Shown here one piece after another: positions 61,718 to 64,000 of a stretch of DNA of 64,000 nt. How positions within the stretch are numbered: position 1 is the stretch's first letter; every line of letters begins with the position of its first letter. Source of the stretch: JAFMJV01 sp963800275 (GTDB lineage Bacteria; Chloroflexota; Limnocylindria; Limnocylindrales; CSP1-4); NCBI GenBank assembly GCA_963800275.1, contig CAWDAI010000011.1, positions 124,001-188,000 on the forward strand. The letters run 5' to 3'. The translations under genes and the position numbers were made by a program. Under the pieces are notes generated by a model, which had not been told where the DNA came from, searched no databases, and was given only the letters and a program-made list of their open reading frames with translations.

Positions 61718-62745
61718 GATCCGCCCTCGTCAGCGCCAGCCGGCAGCGGGCCGCGCAGGGACACGTCCAGGCCCTCGAGCGGCCCCGCGGGCCAGGCGAG
61801 CGCGGCCGCAGCCTCATCCGCCATGAGCTGCCACCGCAGCCAGCTGACGAGCGCGGCACGGCTGAGGGCAGACTGCTCATCGGGGTCGAGGCGTCCGCTG
61901 TCACAGACGATGCCGGGCAGGATGGGGTCATCGAGGAAGCCGCAGTGGCTGCCCCCTTCGATGACGCGCGCCTGCGCGGGCACGCCCGCCGTCGCTTCGA
62001 ACATCGGTCGCTGATGCCGGTCGGGCGGCGTGATTGTGTCATCCGCACCGGCCACGAAGAGCGCCGGCACCTTCAGCCTGCCCGCAGCCTCGATCGCGCT
62101 CGGACGCGTGTCGGCGGCCGCCAGCGTGGCCACGGTCACGACGCGCGGGTCGGCCGCGGCTGCCAGCACGGCTGCGCCACCGCCCATCGAGTGGCCGCTC
62201 GTGGCGAATGCGTGGGCATCGACCGGCAGGCCAGGCCAGTCGTCGGCGTCGGCGGCGCTCACCACCCACGCCCCCGCGGTCGAGAGATCGGAGGCCAGGC
62301 CAGCATGGTCTGGCAGGAGACCGCCCGCGGAGCGGGGGGCGATGACGGTCAGGCCCCACGAGGCCAGGTGTCGAAGGCTCGAGGCATACAGGTCGACCGG
62401 CGTCAGATAGCCGTGTCCGAAGGCCACCACCGGCGATGACTCCATCGTCGCCGCCTGTGCCAGGGCATCGTCCACGGCCGTGGACGCCTCAGCCCCAGCG
62501 CTGGGCAGCGGCACGAAGAGCAGGGCCTCGAAGTCGCCAGCACCGGCCTCTGTCCGGGGCACGCTGACATCGCGCACCTCGACCGCCAATGGTCCCGGTC
62601 GCGCGTAGGCGGCTGAAAGCGCCGTGAGGGGCAGGTCCGCACCGGCCGTGTCGGGCTCGATCGTCTGGGCCACGCTGCTGTGTGGCCAGGCCAGACAGGC
62701 CAGGAGGGCAAGCTGGATGGCAGGCATCGCCCATGCTCGTCTCAC
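61714..62745 (-). CDS. Secreted alpha/beta hydrolase (dienelactone hydrolase/chlorophyllase-like)
   Basis: 343 residues from GTG 62745, which completes a good signal peptide (MRRAWAMPAIQLALLACLAW). The nucleophile elbow is TSGHSMGGGAAVL, the acid VAGADDTITPP and the histidine EGGSHCGFLDD. A long N-terminal region follows the leader. It probably acts outside the cytoplasm on esters or polyesters. It heads the operon that contains nucleoside hydrolase and the ECF transporter, so the released product might be the transported substrate. Confidence 0.85.
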   Translation of the reverse strand: MRRAWAMPAIQLALLACLAWPHSSVAQTIEPDTAGADLPLTALSAAYARPGPLAVEVRDVSVPRTEAGAGDFEALLFVPLPSAGAEASTAVDDALAQAATMESSPVVAFGHGYLTPVDLYASSLRHLASWGLTVIAPRSAGGLLPDHAGLASDLSTAGAWVVSAADADDWPGLPVDAHAFATSGHSMGGGAAVLAAAADPRVVTVATLAAADTRPSAIEAAGRLKVPALFVAGADDTITPPDRHQRPMFEATAGVPAQARVIEGGSHCGFLDDPILPGIVCDSGRLDPDEQSALSRAALVSWLRWQLMADEAAAALAWPAGPLEGLDVSLRGPLPAGADEGGS

Positions 62746-62897
62746 ACACGCAGTATCGCGGTCAGGCCGACAGCTTGTCTCGCACGGCCCCGTGTAGCAT
62801 TCATGAGGGTCCCCGCCTGGTCGCTTCGATCGCGTCGAACCGCGGGTGCCCCGATCCGCCATCGCAGGTATCGACCAGACACGTCCTCGGAGGAACC

Positions 62898-64000
62898 ATG
62901 AGCCACCGCGTCACCCTCATTCCCGGCGATGGAGTGGGGCCGGAGATCACCGAAGCCACGCGCCGCGTCATCGAGGCCACCGGCCTCGCCATCGAGTGGG
63001 AAGAAGCGATCGCGGGCGAGGCCGTCTTCCGTGCGGGCGATACGTCTGGGGTGCCTCAGGAGACGGTCGATTCCATCGCCCGCACGGGCGTCGTCCTCAA
63101 AGGCCCCCTGGCCACGCCCATCGGTTTCGGTGAGAAGTCGGCCAATGTCACCCTGCGCAAGCTCTTCGAGACCTATGCCAACCTGCGACCGGCCCGGCAG
63201 ATCCCGGGGGTCCCGACGCGCTACGACGGCGAGGGCGTCGACTTCATCGTCGTGCGCGAGAACATCGAGGACCTCTACGGCGGCATCGAGTACATGGACT
63301 CGCGGGATGTCGCCATCGCCCTCAAGATCATCACCCGCCGGGGCACGGAGAAGATCGTCCGCTACGCCTTCGAGCTGGCCCGCCGGGAGGGTCGCCGCAA
63401 GGTCACCTGCGCCACCAAGTCGAACATCCTCAAGCTGACCGAGGGGCTCTTTCAGCGAGTCTTCGAGGAGATGGCCCCGGAGTATCCCGAGATCGAGCCA
63501 CAGCACCTGATCATCGACAATGTGGCCCACCAGATGGCCAAGGATCCGGCCCAGTTCGATGTCATCGTCACGACCAACCTCGCCGGGGACATCATCAGCG
63601 ACCTCGCTTCCGGCCTCGTCGGCGGTCTCGGCTTCGCCTCCTCGGGCAACTACGGCGACGAGGTGGCCATCTTCGAGGCGGTCCACGGCTCGGCGCCCAA
63701 GTATGCGGGTCAGAACGTCATCAACCCGACTGCGCTCATCCTCAGCTCCGTGCTGATGCTCAGGCACCTGGGCGAGACGGATGCGGCCAGGACCGTCGAG
63801 GACGCGGTCTTCGCCACGCTCGAGCAGGGCGCGGTGACCCTCGACGTGGCGCGCCAGACCGGGGACGTGGAGCGCGCCACCTCCACCTCCGGTTTCACCG
63901 ACGCCATCATCGCCAACCTCGGCCGCGCGCCGGAGCACCGTTATCCGACCAAGGCCCACCCCCCCGCCACGCCGCCCACACCGCGGGCACGCTGGCAGCC
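62898..64000 (+). CDS. icd: Isocitrate dehydrogenase, NADP type (3' end cut by window)
   Basis: ATG 62898 follows GGAGGAA; the frame is open to base 64000, giving 367 residues so far. LIPGDGVGPEI opens the beta-decarboxylating dehydrogenase fold. KSANVTLRKLF (S81, N83, R87) is the isocitrate-phosphate site, RENIEDLYGGIEY the tyrosine loop, and NVAHQMAKDP and TTNLAGDIISDLA the metal aspartates. HGSAPKYAGQNVINPT keeps the Lys-Tyr pair that selects NADP. The sequence closely follows Thermus-type IDH, which has an extra C-terminal domain; the Pro-rich run at the window end may be the linker to it. It converts isocitrate to 2-oxoglutarate. Confidence 0.96.
   Translation, partial: MSHRVTLIPGDGVGPEITEATRRVIEATGLAIEWEEAIAGEAVFRAGDTSGVPQETVDSIARTGVVLKGPLATPIGFGEKSANVTLRKLFETYANLRPARQIPGVPTRYDGEGVDFIVVRENIEDLYGGIEYMDSRDVAIALKIITRRGTEKIVRYAFELARREGRRKVTCATKSNILKLTEGLFQRVFEEMAPEYPEIEPQHLIIDNVAHQMAKDPAQFDVIVTTNLAGDIISDLASGLVGGLGFASSGNYGDEVAIFEAVHGSAPKYAGQNVINPTALILSSVLMLRHLGETDAARTVEDAVFATLEQGAVTLDVARQTGDVERATSTSGFTDAIIANLGRAPEHRYPTKAHPPATPPTPRARWQ

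Overview
The window is GC-rich bacterial chromosome with tightly packed genes, many four-base ATGA/GTGA start-stop overlaps and frequent GTG starts. No rRNA or marker gene fixes the taxonomy. Gene content (a Rrf2-suf cluster with a NifU/SufU scaffold, a CysO-type cysteine pathway, BmpA and ECF nucleoside-type transporters, Flp pilins, KamA, a Thermus-like isocitrate dehydrogenase, a G/K-type phosphofructokinase and PAPS sulfotransferases) fits a Chloroflexota genome, perhaps of the Limnocylindria type. That placement is an inference; an actinobacterium is the main alternative. There is no CRISPR array, prophage or intact insertion sequence. The region reads as a stable chromosomal backbone with a few decayed spots.

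Layout. 1-1.0 kb: 3'-truncated branched-chain amino-acid-type binding protein (minus), then a 0.7 kb non-coding stretch. 1.7-11.5 kb (plus): NYN-domain protein with tandem charged repeats, DNA polymerase III delta', acylphosphatase, two stand-alone cyclic-nucleotide-binding domain proteins, a FOXRED2/FMO-like flavoprotein, a 1,104-residue GH13 protein and a family-5-type uracil-DNA glycosylase. 11.7-16.4 kb (mostly minus): sulfotransferase, an MFS fragment, an ABC-2 exporter operon led by a GbsR/MarR-like regulator, and a Nudix hydrolase. 16.5-25.5 kb: a third cNMP-binding protein, tRNA-Arg(CCG), a deazaflavin-type reductase, fumarase, the minus operon ltaE-DUF885-hisA-like, tRNA-Asp(GTC), a CapA-like protein and CcdA. 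25.5-31.3 kb: two more sulfotransferases, three small Flp pilins around an unknown membrane protein, a frameshifted kamA and an SRPBCC protein. 31.4-41.8 kb: small unknown genes, a beta-lactamase-fold hydrolase, DUF433, phosphofructokinase, a MIP18/SufT-like protein, PduO-type adenosyltransferase, a Bax-inhibitor-1 protein, a 3-hydroxyisobutyrate dehydrogenase-like enzyme, L-2-hydroxyglutarate oxidase and a tandem DUF4389 protein.

41.96-49.0 kb is the most interesting block. An IscR-type operator overlaps a clear sigma70-type promoter in front of rrf2-sufC-sufS-sufU, followed by a rhodanese-E1 fusion, a MoaD/CysO-like carrier ending in Gly-Gly-Arg, a CysM-type cysteine synthase, a JAMM peptidase and DUF1269. 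sufB and sufD are absent. The block joins Fe-S cluster assembly and protein-thiocarboxylate cysteine synthesis on one strand, plausibly under one Fe-S-sensing regulator.

49.0-62.7 kb (minus) holds two nucleobase/nucleoside modules. One is a BMP-type ABC transporter followed by a yeast-Fcy1-like cytosine deaminase, an SRPBCC protein and a secreted VCBS-repeat protein. The other is a secreted alpha/beta hydrolase, a nucleoside hydrolase and a complete ECF transporter (S, T and two ATPases). The window ends inside an NADP-type isocitrate dehydrogenase gene (plus).
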